The notes: a model not told the origin generated them from the letters alone. 64,000 bases of DNA from an uncultured Eubacteriales bacterium (GCA_934525065.1 CAKSYX010000001.1:62001-126000); one strand, 5' to 3'. Shown: positions 51,518-61,532, numbered from the stretch's first letter. Made by a program: numbers and translations.

Positions 51518-53971
51518 TTAAACGAGCGTCTGCGGATTCATGTCAGCAAACAAAGTGACATCCGAATATGCACTGCCTGCACCAAACTCGGCAAGCAGCT
51601 GAGAAATTATTCTTCGGAACGCCGCGTTATTTTTGCATTTGATTATTATTCTGTATCTGTATTTGTTGTTTATCTTTGAAACACGCGGCGGCATCACAGG
51701 AAGGACAATAACTCTCAGTTCATTCCTGTTTTCGTTGACCCTATCGGTGAATTCATTGAAAAACATTCTTGCCGCCGAAAGCGCTTTTGCCTCGTTTTCG
51801 CTGATTGCATAAACACAGCAGATATCGCAAAACGGCGGATACACCATCATTTTTCGGATTGCGATTTCATTTTTAAAAAACGAAGGATAGTCCTGATTTT
51901 TCGCAAGCTGAATTACGCTGTTCTCCGGTGTCAGCGTTTGGATCACTGCAACCCCCTTATTCTTTCCGCGTCCGGCACGTCCGACCACCTGAGTCAACAG
52001 GTCGAATGTCAGCTCTTCGCTTCTGAAATCATCGTTATTAAGCTGCTGATCGGCGTTTATTACGCCAACAAGAGTAACATTTTCAAAATTCAGTCCCTTT
52101 GCAACCATCTGCGTACCAAGCATAATATCATATTTATTGTTGCCGAAATCGGTAAGATTTTTTTCAAAGGAGTATCTTCCGGAATTGGAGTCTGTATCCA
52201 TGCGAAGAATACGCGCCTGCGGAAACAACTGACTCAGTTCTTCTTCGATCCGCTGTGTACCATAGCCGGCGTAGCGGACATTTTCTTTGCCGCAACTTTC
52301 GCAATGCGTTTTAAACTCAGTTGTATAGCCGCAGTAATGGCACATAAGTTTTCTATTGACCATATGGAACGTGAGCGAAATACTGCAAAACGGGCAAGTC
52401 ATAACCGTTCCGCAGCTGTCGCAGGCGGCAAAGGTATTATACCCGCGCCTGTTGATGAGCAGAATAGACTGACGGCCGTCATCAAGATTCTGCCGCAGCA
52501 TATCAATAAGCTCAAGACTTATGTGATGCTTGTTGCCGCGTTTTCTGTCCTCCTTCATGTCAATAACAGACACGTCAGGGAGAACAGCCTCACCATAACG
52601 TTTTGAAAGTGTTTCAAGCGAGTAAAATCCTTTTTTGGCAAGTGAATAGCTTTCAACACTCGGGGTTGCGGAGGAGAGAACAAGCAGAGCATTATGCCAC
52701 TTGGCTCTGAACTTCGCAACGTCTCTCGCGTGGTAACGAGGCGATGACTCGGATTTATATGTGTGCTCCTGCTCCTCATCAATAACGATGAGACCGATAT
52801 TTTCAAAAGGAGCAAACACCGCCGAACGGGTGCCGACAACAATTTGTGCAAGTCCTTTTTTTACCCTGCGGTATTCATCCTTCCTTTCACCCATAGAAAG
52901 TGCTGAATGAAAAATTGCAACCTTTTCGCCGTATCTTCCCTTGAAAAGTGACATCATTTGCGGGGTGAGGGAAATTTCCGGAACCATAACGATAACATTT
53001 TTTCTGTCGGCAACAACATCGTCAATAAGTCTCAGAAATACCGATGTCTTTCCACTGCCTGTGACCCCGAACAGCAAAGAAACACCGCCGCCGTTCTTAT
53101 ATTTTTCGCAAAGGCCGGAATATGCCTTGTTCTGCATATCCGTCAGACTGATATCACCGCTTGCCTTTGTGTCAACATATTCCGTTTTCGGAATACGATA
53201 GACGTTGCTGTCAATTATGCTGATAAGCTCCTTCTTTTCAAGAGCCTTAACAACAGCGGCAGAAACACCGGTAACCGCGCACAGCTCTTTAACCTGAGCC
53301 GAGCCGACATCGCGCAGTACCGAAAGAACACTCTCCTGCTTTTTGGTCAGTTGAGAAAGCGCGCCCGGTTCTTCGGCCTTCTGCATCAGTATAGCTGTCT
53401 TTACAGAAAGCTCACCAACCTGCTTTGAAGCATCGGTATTTTTTTCCGCAAGTCCTTTTGCAACCAGCTTTTCAAGAATCGGGCTGTTTTCGGGAAGGCT
53501 ACAGTCAGACAGAATTTTTTTCTTGCTTTGATAACAGACCTTATCAAGCATATAGTCATAGACTTTCTGCTCGTCATCAGACAAATGAACTGCTTTGCCA
53601 TTGCTTTCAACAGCAACGTAGGTGACGTTGAGCTTATAGTTGAATCCCGTCGGAAGCTGAGCTTTTGCGGCTTCAAAATATGTGCAGAAGGTTCGCTCCT
53701 TCAAAAACTTTGAAATTTCAATCATTTCCGCCGTCATAAGCGGTTCATCATCAAGAACTTCAATAATTTTTTTATACTTTTTCCCCTCATCGGGCTGCTC
53801 CAATGAAAAGACAATTCCCTGTCGCTTCGAATTGCCTTTTGAAAAACCGACAAGCACCCTTGAGCCGATTTGAGCCTTATTGCGCATATCAGGCGGAACG
53901 ATATAGCCGTATAAAATATCAAAATGATATGAAACATTCTCAACGGCAACACCGGCGATAATCTGCTCCAT
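51518..53971 (-). CDS. priA: Primosomal helicase PriA
   Basis: 817-aa replication-restart helicase. N-terminal 3' DNA-binding domain, winged helix, SF2 motor with FGVTGSGKTSVFL (Walker A), DEEQEHTYKSE, and a zinc-binding insert with four Cys pairs (CDSCGTVMTCPFC and CHYCGYTTEFKTHC-x2-C), then C-terminal helicase motifs. Lies between rpoZ and def; the coaBC gene found there in Bacillus is absent. Confidence 0.96.
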   Translation of the reverse strand: MEQIIAGVAVENVSYHFDILYGYIVPPDMRNKAQIGSRVLVGFSKGNSKRQGIVFSLEQPDEGKKYKKIIEVLDDEPLMTAEMIEISKFLKERTFCTYFEAAKAQLPTGFNYKLNVTYVAVESNGKAVHLSDDEQKVYDYMLDKVCYQSKKKILSDCSLPENSPILEKLVAKGLAEKNTDASKQVGELSVKTAILMQKAEEPGALSQLTKKQESVLSVLRDVGSAQVKELCAVTGVSAAVVKALEKKELISIIDSNVYRIPKTEYVDTKASGDISLTDMQNKAYSGLCEKYKNGGGVSLLFGVTGSGKTSVFLRLIDDVVADRKNVIVMVPEISLTPQMMSLFKGRYGEKVAIFHSALSMGERKDEYRRVKKGLAQIVVGTRSAVFAPFENIGLIVIDEEQEHTYKSESSPRYHARDVAKFRAKWHNALLVLSSATPSVESYSLAKKGFYSLETLSKRYGEAVLPDVSVIDMKEDRKRGNKHHISLELIDMLRQNLDDGRQSILLINRRGYNTFAACDSCGTVMTCPFCSISLTFHMVNRKLMCHYCGYTTEFKTHCESCGKENVRYAGYGTQRIEEELSQLFPQARILRMDTDSNSGRYSFEKNLTDFGNNKYDIMLGTQMVAKGLNFENVTLVGVINADQQLNNDDFRSEELTFDLLTQVVGRAGRGKNKGVAVIQTLTPENSVIQLAKNQDYPSFFKNEIAIRKMMVYPPFCDICCVYAISENEAKALSAARMFFNEFTDRVNENRNELRVIVLPVMPPRVSKINNKYRYRIIIKCKNNAAFRRIISQLLAEFGAGSAYSDVTLFADMNPQTLV

Positions 53972-54005
53972 ATCATTTCACATCCCTTTTAAGTTATTGC
54001 CGCGC

Positions 54006-54215
54006 TCAGATACCTCTGATTTCCTCAGGTTCTCTAATTGAAAACTTGCCATCAAGAAATTCCTGAAGCGCATAGGTAACGGGCTTTTCGGTTCCGCATT
54101 TTTCGGAAAGAGTGGGATCTTCGGTGATCGTTCTCGCGCGTTTTGCAACGGCGGTTACAAGCGAATAGCGGCTTGTGCTGTCTTTAAGGAGCAGTCTGAG
54201 ATCAGGATTAAGCAT
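54006..54215 (-). CDS. rpoZ: RNA polymerase omega subunit
   Basis: 69-aa protein starting MLNPDLRLLLKDSTSRYSLV with AVAKRAR and KPVTYALQEF, the RpoZ core. It helps assemble RNA polymerase. Between gmk and priA. Confidence 0.92.
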   Translation of the reverse strand: MLNPDLRLLLKDSTSRYSLVTAVAKRARTITEDPTLSEKCGTEKPVTYALQEFLDGKFSIREPEEIRGI

Positions 54216-54231
54216 AATTATTACCTCACAA

Positions 54232-54792
54232 TTATCTGGATTTTTTTACAATTTTAATAACTTCGTCAACGGCGTCATCAAGAACGTCGTTGACAACAAT
54301 GTAATCATATTCACCGGCACGCTTCATTTCATCCTCTGCGATTTTCATTCGCTGAGCAATACCCTCTTCGTCCTCTGTACCACGGCTTCTGAGCCGCCTT
54401 TCAAGCTCTTCTGTTGAAGGCGGAGCGATAAAGATTTGAACAGCTTCAGGCATCAGCCTGCGGATGTTGGCACCGCCCTGAACTTCAATATTCAGAAAGA
54501 CCGTTTTCCCCTGGCCGAGAACGTCTTTAACCGGACCGATCGGAGTGCCGTAATAGTTTGAGCCATATTTGGCATATTCGAGCATAAGGTCATCCTCAAT
54601 GTTTTTTTGAAACTGTTCCATCGAAACAAAGAAATAATCAACGCCTTCTTTTTCTCCCTCACGCATCTTGCGCGTTGTCATGGAAACTGAAAGAAAAGCA
54701 CTTCCGTCAAGTTTTGCGAGAACAGATTTAAGAACAGTATCCTTACCGCTTCCGGAAGGACCTGAAAGAACAACAAGCAAACCCTTATTCAT
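54232..54792 (-). CDS. gmk: Guanylate kinase
   Basis: 186-aa kinase converting GMP to GDP. P-loop [10 protein letters not shown] at residues 10-19, [21 protein letters not shown] and IEVQGG are typical. ATG 54792 follows GGAGGATG and lies within the 3' end of remA; the earlier ATG at 54828 is rejected. Confidence 0.96.
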   Translation of the reverse strand: MNKGLLVVLSGPSGSGKDTVLKSVLAKLDGSAFLSVSMTTRKMREGEKEGVDYFFVSMEQFQKNIEDDLMLEYAKYGSNYYGTPIGPVKDVLGQGKTVFLNIEVQGGANIRRLMPEAVQIFIAPPSTEELERRLRSRGTEDEEGIAQRMKIAEDEMKRAGEYDYIVVNDVLDDAVDEVIKIVKKSR

Positions 54793-55057
54793 TTTCAACA
54801 TCCTCCGTAAATGACTCATTCCCCTCACCGTTCAACCGCGCAGCAACCGTTTCGGTCTGAAGGTATGAAAGCACAACATGGTCACTGTCTGTGATAAGAA
54901 CAGCGCGAGTACGGCGTCCCTGAGTGGCGTCAATAAGGGTTCCGCGTTCTTTTGCTTCCTGAACAATTCTTTTGATCGGAGCAGAATCCGGGCTGACAAC
55001 AGCAATGAGCCGTGAGGCATTGATCATGTTGCCGAAACCGATATTTATAAGTTTCAT
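54785..55057 (-). CDS. remA: DUF370 regulator RemA
   Basis: 90-aa DNA-binding protein, activator of matrix and osmoprotection genes in Bacillus. [20 protein letters not shown] and [20 protein letters not shown] are the family hallmark. The C-terminal [15 protein letters not shown] tail overlaps gmk. Order yicC-remA-gmk as in Bacillus. Confidence 0.93.
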   Translation of the reverse strand: MKLINIGFGNMINASRLIAVVSPDSAPIKRIVQEAKERGTLIDATQGRRTRAVLITDSDHVVLSYLQTETVAARLNGEGNESFTEDVENE

Positions 55058-55073
55058 TTGAATTCACCTTTGG

Positions 55074-55952
55074 TTACTCGATATTCTGAATCTGTTCCCT
55101 GATTTTTTCAACCTCAGCTTTGATGTCAATAACTCTCTTTGCAACCGAAACATCCTGAGCTTTTGAACCGATAGTGTTGGCTTCACGGTTGATTTCCTGA
55201 ATAAGGAAGTCGGCTTTTCTTCCAATTGACGTATCCGAATCCATGAATTCGCGCATCTGGTCAATATGGCTGCGAAGTCTGACAGTTTCTTCCGCAACCG
55301 CAACCTTGTCTGCAAAAATGGCAGCTTCGGTCAGAATACGTTGCTCATCAACATGAACATCCTCTAGAACGGCTTTCATCCTTTCAAGCAGCTTAGCGTT
55401 ATACTCGGCAACAGTCTCAGGAGAACGCTCTTCGATGAAAGCAACATTTTCAAGAATGATATCGCAACGCGAAAGTACGTCATCCCGAAGCTTTTGGCCT
55501 TCCCTTTTGCGCATTTCAACAAAAGATTCAAGAGCACGGTCTGTTACAGTGCAAACAGCGTTCCAGACTTTTTCCTCATCGGCTTCATTTTTATGAACTG
55601 AGAATATGTCATAATACTTGGCAAGAGATGTGACCGTAATATCATTTTCAAGGCCGTATTTTTCCGACAACTCCTGCAATGCGGTAATATACCCGGCGGC
55701 CAGCGAATGATTAACGGACACTGTGCAGTTATCATCTTCAAGAGCTTCAATTGTTACAAAGCACTCGATTTTTCCGCGTGCAACAGAAGATTGAACACGG
55801 CTCTTGAGCCTTTCGTCAAGAAAACCGTAGGTTCTCGGTGTTTTTGAACTGAATTCAAAATACCTGTGATTAACACTTTTAATCTCAACGGCAATGCTCA
55901 TGCCGTCAATTACATCTTGTGCACGGCCAAAGCCGGTCATACTTTTTATCAT
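55074..55952 (-). CDS. yicC: YicC-family endoribonuclease-like protein
   Basis: 292-aa protein: MIKSMTGFGRAQ N-terminal signature, and a C-terminal DUF1732 domain with DFLIQEINREANTIGSKAQD. YicC proteins are reported as RNases. ATG 55952 follows GAAAGGCTTGAG; an upstream in-frame ATG at 56000 has no ribosome site. First gene of the yicC-to-spoVM block. Confidence 0.93.
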   Translation of the reverse strand: MIKSMTGFGRAQDVIDGMSIAVEIKSVNHRYFEFSSKTPRTYGFLDERLKSRVQSSVARGKIECFVTIEALEDDNCTVSVNHSLAAGYITALQELSEKYGLENDITVTSLAKYYDIFSVHKNEADEEKVWNAVCTVTDRALESFVEMRKREGQKLRDDVLSRCDIILENVAFIEERSPETVAEYNAKLLERMKAVLEDVHVDEQRILTEAAIFADKVAVAEETVRLRSHIDQMREFMDSDTSIGRKADFLIQEINREANTIGSKAQDVSVAKRVIDIKAEVEKIREQIQNIE

Positions 55953-56027
55953 ATTCTCAAGCCTTTCTTCGTACCAATTCCTTGTTTTCTCCGATTCCAA
56001 GTATTATATATCGTTTTGCTTCATTTG

Positions 56028-56372
56028 TCAAATATCTTTCCCACAGCCGCAATGTCCGGCAAGAAGCGACGGAATGTCATTGCAAAGTACTCCGTCTTTT
56101 TCCTCGAAGTTTAAATAGGTGTGTGCTTTTCCGACGTCATTAGCCGTAAGAGTTCCGATGTATGCCCCGCGGTTTGCGGCATAATTGTATGCACTCTTCA
56201 AAAGTCCTTCGCCGACCTCGGGCTGCGTAATGTCATAAACGAGTGAACAAACATCGGCCGTGTTTCCGTCAATGAGCAGACAACATTCACCGAGCTTGTC
56301 CGAATTTTGAAAAGCTTCAAATAAGACGGTGCATTTTTCACTCAGCACCTCGGTCGGTCTGAAAAAAATCAT
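56028..56372 (-). CDS. Uncharacterised 114-aa protein, possibly GNAT fold
   Basis: The middle part, VGEGLLKSAYNYAANRGAYI, resembles the acetyl-CoA-binding helix region of small GNAT-like proteins; the C-terminus ends in GHCGCGKDI. The ATG overlaps the rluB stop (ATGA), so it is translated with rluB. No function can be assigned. Confidence 0.6.
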   Translation of the reverse strand: MIFFRPTEVLSEKCTVLFEAFQNSDKLGECCLLIDGNTADVCSLVYDITQPEVGEGLLKSAYNYAANRGAYIGTLTANDVGKAHTYLNFEEKDGVLCNDIPSLLAGHCGCGKDI

Positions 56373-57112
56373 TTCTTTTTGACCTCCATGCCGGCGGCAA
56401 GCATCAGCTTGCGTACCTCTTCCTCCGTAAGTTCACGCCATGAGCCAAGCTTGAGCATACCGAGCTTAACCGAACCGACAGCGATTCTGCGAAGTCTTGC
56501 AACCTCAAGGCTGATTTCTTCACACATTTTTCTGATCTGTCGGTTGCGTCCTTCATAAAGGACGATTTCAAGAACAACTCTCTTTTCCTCCTGCAAAATA
56601 ACACGTACATCCGCAGGTGCGGTCTTTCTGTCGTCAATAACTATACCCGTTGCAATCGCTGTCAACTGTTCCTCAGTGACCGGCGGACGAACGGTAACAC
56701 GATATGTTTTTGAAACGTGCTTTGAAGGATGCGTCAGCGCGTTGGCGAATTCACCGTCATTTGTGAAAAGTAACATTCCCTCCGACTCCTTATCAAGCCG
56801 GCCTACCGGATAGACACGCGCCGGAGCATCTTCAACAAGGGACGCAACACACTTTCTATCCATTTCATCGCTCATGGTGGTGATGAATCCGCGCGGCTTG
56901 TTGAGCATAAGATATACACATTTTTTTTGCTTGAAAACTTTTTTTCCGTGAACGGTTATGCTGTCGCGTTTCGGATCAACCTTGTCACCTATTGACGCTG
57001 TTTTTCCGTTGACTTTTACAAAGCCGTTTTCAATAAGCTCCTCGCTTTTTCTCCTTGAAGCAATGCCGCATTCGGAAAGAAATTTTTGAAGCCTGATTTT
57101 TTCAATTGCCAA
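56369..57112 (-). CDS. rluB: RsuA/RluB-type rRNA pseudouridine synthase
   Basis: 247-aa protein: N-terminal S4 RNA-binding domain (RLQKFLSECGIASRRKSEEL), then the synthase domain with catalytic Asp in VGRLDKESEGMLLFTNDG. The scpA-scpB-dac-rluB order of Bacillus supports RluB (23S U2605) rather than RsuA. Confidence 0.92.
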   Translation of the reverse strand: MAIEKIRLQKFLSECGIASRRKSEELIENGFVKVNGKTASIGDKVDPKRDSITVHGKKVFKQKKCVYLMLNKPRGFITTMSDEMDRKCVASLVEDAPARVYPVGRLDKESEGMLLFTNDGEFANALTHPSKHVSKTYRVTVRPPVTEEQLTAIATGIVIDDRKTAPADVRVILQEEKRVVLEIVLYEGRNRQIRKMCEEISLEVARLRRIAVGSVKLGMLKLGSWRELTEEEVRKLMLAAGMEVKKK

Positions 57113-57124
57113 ACAAACACTTCC

Positions 57125-58279
57125 TTAGGTTAACGCGAAAAAACTCCTGAGCCTTTTCGCCAATCTTTTTATAATACTTATTTCGGGTGCATAAGTTTCC
57201 GCTGTTTGTGAGATAGATTCTCCAGCCGTCAAATAAACAGTATCAATCACTTTACCGCAGACGGAATAATCAATTTTTCCGATAACATCACCGCTTTTAA
57301 CAGGTGCATAGATAAACTTCGGAAAGCTGACGGCCTTTTCAATCCTTTCTCCGCTTTTAACGGCAATATCGATGCTGTTTTTGCCAGACACAACGGTAAC
57401 GCTGTTCTTTTCGCCGCCTTCAACCGGAATCTGCTTAGGAAATGAAATATCTGCATTAACTTTTTCATATTTCTTCAAACACAAAGAGAAAAGCTTTTTA
57501 TGGTCATTCCAGTCATCCGGAGCCTTGAGTGTGACCGCAACAAGAACTGCACCATTCTTATTTATTGCACTCACAAGGCATCGTCCGCTCTTTTTGGTGA
57601 AACCGGTTTTAACGCCGAACACTCCGTCAACATAAGAAAGCAAACGGTTATGATTTGAAAAATAAAGGCGGCATAAAACCGGAGCAATCAGTTCGGCAAC
57701 ATAATTTTTATCAGAACATACCGAGCAAAAAACAGGATTTTTGATGCAATATGAAGCGAGCAACGCCATGTCATACGCCGTTGAATAATGCTCGTCATCG
57801 TCAAGACCGGAAGGAGTAACAAAATTAGTGTTGCTCATTCCGATTTCGGCCGCTTTTTGGTTCATTAAAGCCGCAAAGGCTTCAAAGCTGCCGGAAAGAT
57901 AAAGCGCAACTGCATTAGCGGCATCATTACCGGATTCAAGCATCATGCCATAGACAAGATCGAGTAGTTTCAGCTTGTATCCCGGTTTGAGACCGATTGA
58001 GGTTCCCTCAGCTTTTGTCATTGCCGCAGCAACATCAACAGTCTCCTCAAGTTTTCCGGATTCAATTGCAAGAATTGCCGTCATAATTTTTGTTGTGCTT
58101 GCCATTGAGCGCCTTTCAAAAGCATTGCTTTCAAAAATGATGTCATTCGTTCTCGCATCGAGCACAACAGCACTTTGCGCACTGACTGACAACGAAAAGC
58201 AATAAAATCCGATGCACGTCATGATTAAAACAACAACAAAAAGAAACCAAAAAATCTTTTTAATCAACAAAGCAACCAC
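57125..58279 (-). CDS. dacF: D-alanyl-D-alanine carboxypeptidase
   Basis: 384-aa penicillin-binding protein (family S11) that trims peptidoglycan pentapeptides. Hydrophobic signal/anchor (about 5-35); active-site Ser61 and Lys64 in ASTTKIMTA, ESGNDAANAV, and KTG in GVKTGFTKKSG; C-terminal PBP5-like domain. The position beside scpAB and gerW suggests the sporulation-linked DacB/DacF type; which one is uncertain. Confidence 0.9.
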   Translation of the reverse strand: MVALLIKKIFWFLFVVVLIMTCIGFYCFSLSVSAQSAVVLDARTNDIIFESNAFERRSMASTTKIMTAILAIESGKLEETVDVAAAMTKAEGTSIGLKPGYKLKLLDLVYGMMLESGNDAANAVALYLSGSFEAFAALMNQKAAEIGMSNTNFVTPSGLDDDEHYSTAYDMALLASYCIKNPVFCSVCSDKNYVAELIAPVLCRLYFSNHNRLLSYVDGVFGVKTGFTKKSGRCLVSAINKNGAVLVAVTLKAPDDWNDHKKLFSLCLKKYEKVNADISFPKQIPVEGGEKNSVTVVSGKNSIDIAVKSGERIEKAVSFPKFIYAPVKSGDVIGKIDYSVCGKVIDTVYLTAGESISQTAETYAPEISIIKRLAKRLRSFFALT

Positions 58280-58331
58280 CTGCCATTTTTATGTTATGCA
58301 GGCGGTTGTTGAAAAAGTATCAGATATATTA

Positions 58332-58769
58332 TTATTCGCTGACGGGAGCGTCGATAGCTGTGTCAACAGCAACATCTGCGGCTGCCTTCTTATCGGCATC
58401 CTTCTTAGCCTTATTAACAAGACCGGTAACTTTGTCAAACATTTCGGGAACGAGGTTAACAACTCTTTCGGCAGCATTATCATATGCAGTAATATGCTTG
58501 AGGGTAACTTCACCGTCGTTGACAACAAGGAAAGCAACCGGAGTAATAGTCACACCGGCTCCTCCTCCTCCGCCAAAAAGCTCTTTGGTATTCTTTGAGG
58601 GAAAGTCAGCGCCGCCCGAAGCAAAGCCGTAGGTGACCTTTGAAACAGGAATGATCGTAATGCCGCCCTCGGCATAGATCGGCTCGCCGATAATTGTGCT
58701 TGTGTCAACAAGATCACGGATTTTTTCAATTGTTGCGCTGAGGATAGCACCTGCTGATTTTTCTGACAT
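58332..58769 (-). CDS. gerW: GerW/YtfJ sporulation protein
   Basis: 145-aa protein with IGEPIYAEGGITIIPVSKVT, GFASGGAD, and a glycine-rich loop (FGGGGGAGVTITPVAFLVV), all family hallmarks. GerW is needed for normal spore germination in Bacillus. The Ala/Lys/Asp-rich tail (about 115-145) is variable. Follows the DUF2953 gene, its usual neighbour. Confidence 0.93.
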   Translation of the reverse strand: MSEKSAGAILSATIEKIRDLVDTSTIIGEPIYAEGGITIIPVSKVTYGFASGGADFPSKNTKELFGGGGGAGVTITPVAFLVVNDGEVTLKHITAYDNAAERVVNLVPEMFDKVTGLVNKAKKDADKKAAADVAVDTAIDAPVSE

Positions 58770-58775
58770 TATATA

Positions 58776-59486
58776 TCATCCTTTCTTTGTTTGAGGAATT
58801 GATTCCTGAGTTTCGGTTTTCTTTTTGCCTTTCTTTGCGTTTGTAAAAAACTTCAAAACAACGCCGAAAAGCAGTCTGAACACCATGCCGATTGTTGAAT
58901 TTATTACTTTTCTTACAATCAAATGAAAATCAAAGTAAAACTCTCCCTCACTCTGATTTGCAAGAAAGTCCGGTTCAACCCTTGCATCATATTTTTTAAC
59001 AAGGTTGTTTGAGCAAATAAAGCCGAGAAGCGGATAAACCTTCTGACAGGTCTTTCCGTATTTGATTGCGGTCTGTGCGCTGTCTCCGGTACCGACAGTT
59101 ATGTAAAGCTCGATTTCATCAAAAATAACGCTTTTAAAAAGCTTTCCACCGTAAAGGGCAAGAATATGACCGAAGTTTGAAAGAACCTCCATCATTCCGT
59201 CGTAGCCATTTGCCTTCACCATTTCAAGAATATGGTTAGGCTTTTTTTCCTTTGGTTTTTCTTCTTCAGGCTCTTTTGGCTTCTCTTTTTTGGGCTTTTC
59301 CTTCTTCTCTTTTTTTGGCTTCTTTTCGCCCAGCGGCAAAATATTCAGCTTAATAAAAAGATACCTTACCGATAGATAGATTTTTTCGCCGTATGAAAAG
59401 GAAACATGGATTGGTATGGAAAGAATCAGAACAAAAAATGCAATGATTCCGCCAAGGACGCAAAGAAAAGTTTGAAATCCTGTCAC
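58776..59486 (-). CDS. DUF2953 membrane protein
   Basis: 236-aa protein: N-terminal membrane helix (about 7-28), VSFSYGEKIYLSVRYLFIKL, a Lys/Glu/Pro-rich linker (about 54-85) and a C-terminal domain with FDFHLIVRKVINSTIG. DUF2953 proteins are regularly encoded next to gerW/ytfJ; function unknown, presumably sporulation-related. Confidence 0.85.
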   Translation of the reverse strand: MTGFQTFLCVLGGIIAFFVLILSIPIHVSFSYGEKIYLSVRYLFIKLNILPLGEKKPKKEKKEKPKKEKPKEPEEEKPKEKKPNHILEMVKANGYDGMMEVLSNFGHILALYGGKLFKSVIFDEIELYITVGTGDSAQTAIKYGKTCQKVYPLLGFICSNNLVKKYDARVEPDFLANQSEGEFYFDFHLIVRKVINSTIGMVFRLLFGVVLKFFTNAKKGKKKTETQESIPQTKKG

Positions 59487-59532
59487 AACACCGCTCCTTT
59501 CATAATCTGCTTTGTATATGTTACCCTAAATT

Positions 59533-60132
59533 TTAAATTTCGTCAACAGTTTGAATCAAATCATTTCCATCTGTTTGCAAACTTTCTTCATTTTTCGTGT
59601 CTGAAGCTGTCGCTTCTTCCGCTTTTTCGGGCAAAGGCGGAAGGTCGTCGAGCGAACTGAGACAGAAGCAACGAAGAAAATCGGGCGTAGTGCCATAGAC
59701 CAAAGGCCTGCCGGGAAGGTCAAGCCTTCCCCTTTCTTCGATTAGCATACGTTGACATAGAGTTGAAATAACCGCCGAGCAGTCAACGCCGCGAATCTGT
59801 TCAACAAACGCTTTGGTCACCGGCTGATTGTATGCAATAATTGCAAGCACCTCAAAGGCTGCCTGCGAAAGCGGAGTATTACGCTTGCTTTCAAGAACAC
59901 GCCTGACCGCATCGGCATACTGCTTTTTTGTACAGAGCTGATATTTGTCGTCAAGCTTCAAAATACAAAGCCCACCGTCCCGTTCATCGTAAAGAGCACG
60001 CAGGTTTTCAATTACCTGACTGAGCAATAGCTCGTCCGTTTCAAGAATTTGAGAAAGCTTTTGAAGTTCAACCGGTTCACCGACCGCAAAAAGAATCGCT
60101 TCAAGTGTGTTTTGAAGTTCCTTCATATTCAT
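59533..60132 (-). CDS. scpB: Segregation and condensation protein B
   Basis: 199-aa winged-helix dimer protein of the SMC-ScpAB condensin: LEAILFAVGEPVELQKLSQI, LAIIAYNQPVTKAFVEQIRGVD and GRPLVYGTTPDFLRCF. Translation overlaps scpA by 4 bp. Confidence 0.96.
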   Translation of the reverse strand: MNMKELQNTLEAILFAVGEPVELQKLSQILETDELLLSQVIENLRALYDERDGGLCILKLDDKYQLCTKKQYADAVRRVLESKRNTPLSQAAFEVLAIIAYNQPVTKAFVEQIRGVDCSAVISTLCQRMLIEERGRLDLPGRPLVYGTTPDFLRCFCLSSLDDLPPLPEKAEEATASDTKNEESLQTDGNDLIQTVDEI

Positions 60133-60848
60133 TTTTGCTCACCGCCGCTTCTGTTTAAAGTAATTGAGCTGTTGTCATCGCTCAGTCTGATTCTGCCGTT
60201 TTTGACAAGCTCAAGAATGGCAAGGAAGGTTGCAACCATTTCCGAGCGCGAGCTGCTATGTGTGAACAGTTCGCTAAATCTTGTCCTCGTGCTTTTAAGC
60301 AAGCAGCGATAAATATACACAATTCTCGAATTGACCGAAACGATTTTGTGCGCAACGATTGAATTGAACGCCTCAATCGGCGGCGGAAGCTTGCGCCTTC
60401 CTTTTCCGACCGCGCTGAGATAAGCCGAAAGAATAACAGACGGCTCGTGTGTAAGCCGATACGTCATATCCTTGGGTAGCTGCTGAGGCTTACGGCAGAT
60501 ATAATCAACTCCGTCAGCCTGTTTTGAAAAACGCTCGGCCATCAATTTGCAGTCGCGGTATTCAATGAGTTCACCGGTAAGTTCAAGCTTCAGCTGTTCG
60601 GCTTCTTCATGAACCGGAAGAAGGGAAACGGTTTTTATATAGACAAGCCGGGCTGCCATTTCAATAAACTCGCTTGCAATATCCATGTCGGCTTCTTTCA
60701 TTTGGCGCACATAGTCAACATATTGCTCCACAAGTTCAAAAATCGGAATGTCATTGATGTTCAGCTTGTGTTTACTTATCAGGTGCAGCAAAAGATCAAG
60801 CGGGCCTTCAAACACATCAAGCTTATAATTTATCTTCTCCATTTTCAC
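60129..60848 (-). CDS. scpA: Segregation and condensation protein A
   Basis: 239-aa kleisin that bridges the SMC heads. KLDVFEGPLDLLLHLISKHK start, the central EFIEMAARLVYIKTVSLLP and a C-terminal winged helix (EMVATFLAILELVKNGRI). Starts within the end of the M50 protease gene (4-bp overlap). Confidence 0.96.
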   Translation of the reverse strand: MKMEKINYKLDVFEGPLDLLLHLISKHKLNINDIPIFELVEQYVDYVRQMKEADMDIASEFIEMAARLVYIKTVSLLPVHEEAEQLKLELTGELIEYRDCKLMAERFSKQADGVDYICRKPQQLPKDMTYRLTHEPSVILSAYLSAVGKGRRKLPPPIEAFNSIVAHKIVSVNSRIVYIYRCLLKSTRTRFSELFTHSSSRSEMVATFLAILELVKNGRIRLSDDNSSITLNRSGGEQK

Positions 60849-61531
60849 CCAACCTGAAGGCCGAATATCGCCGCAGCCAGTTTAATAATGGCACCGGTAA
60901 CTCCGGTAGTTACCCACGCCATTGGCTTATCAAGAACGCCTAAAACGATGATGATAAAAAGCCCGTATACGAAATATCGCTCATACTGCATAAGCTTGAA
61001 ATAGGTTTTATCCGGCAAAATGGCAGTCATAATCCGTGAACCGTCAAGCGGAGGAATCGGAATAAGGTTAAAAACAGCAAGCGATACATTGATTTGCGTG
61101 ACATAAAGGCAAAAAATTGCAACAGCTCGCAATACACTGCCTTCTGTCGGCGTTGCAAATCTGAAAATTGCGCAATATGCAACTGAAAAAATAAACGCAA
61201 GAAGAAGATTCGAAAACGGTCCCGCAAAGGCCGTCAGTGCAGTTCCAAGCTTTCTGTTTTTCATCTTGAAGTTGTTCATATTGATCGGAACCGGCTTTGC
61301 GTAACCGAAGCCGGCAACAATCATCATCAGGGCACCGAACAAATCAAGATGTGCCAGCGGATTAAGAGTCAAACGGCCGGAAAGCCTTGCGGTTTTGTCA
61401 CCCAGTCTGTCGGCAACAAGAGCGTGAGCAAATTCATGAACCGGCAAGATGCAGAACATAACAAATACTCTCGCAAACAGATTCAGAACAAGTTCAATTG
61501 AAAACCCGCTCTTGAAAAGATCATATATCAT
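60845..61531 (-). CDS. Site-2-type membrane zinc protease (M50)
   Basis: 228-aa polytopic protein with HEFAHALVADRLGD (zinc motif HExxH) near residue 36 and the second motif FNLIPIPPLDGSRI (NPxPPLDG type) near 170. This is the S2P/YwhC-like family adjacent to scpA in many Firmicutes. ATG 61531 follows AAAGGA at the end of prmC; the longer frame starts inside prmC. Confidence 0.9.
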   Translation of the reverse strand: MIYDLFKSGFSIELVLNLFARVFVMFCILPVHEFAHALVADRLGDKTARLSGRLTLNPLAHLDLFGALMMIVAGFGYAKPVPINMNNFKMKNRKLGTALTAFAGPFSNLLLAFIFSVAYCAIFRFATPTEGSVLRAVAIFCLYVTQINVSLAVFNLIPIPPLDGSRIMTAILPDKTYFKLMQYERYFVYGLFIIIVLGVLDKPMAWVTTGVTGAIIKLAAAIFGLQVG

Positions 61532-61532
61532 A

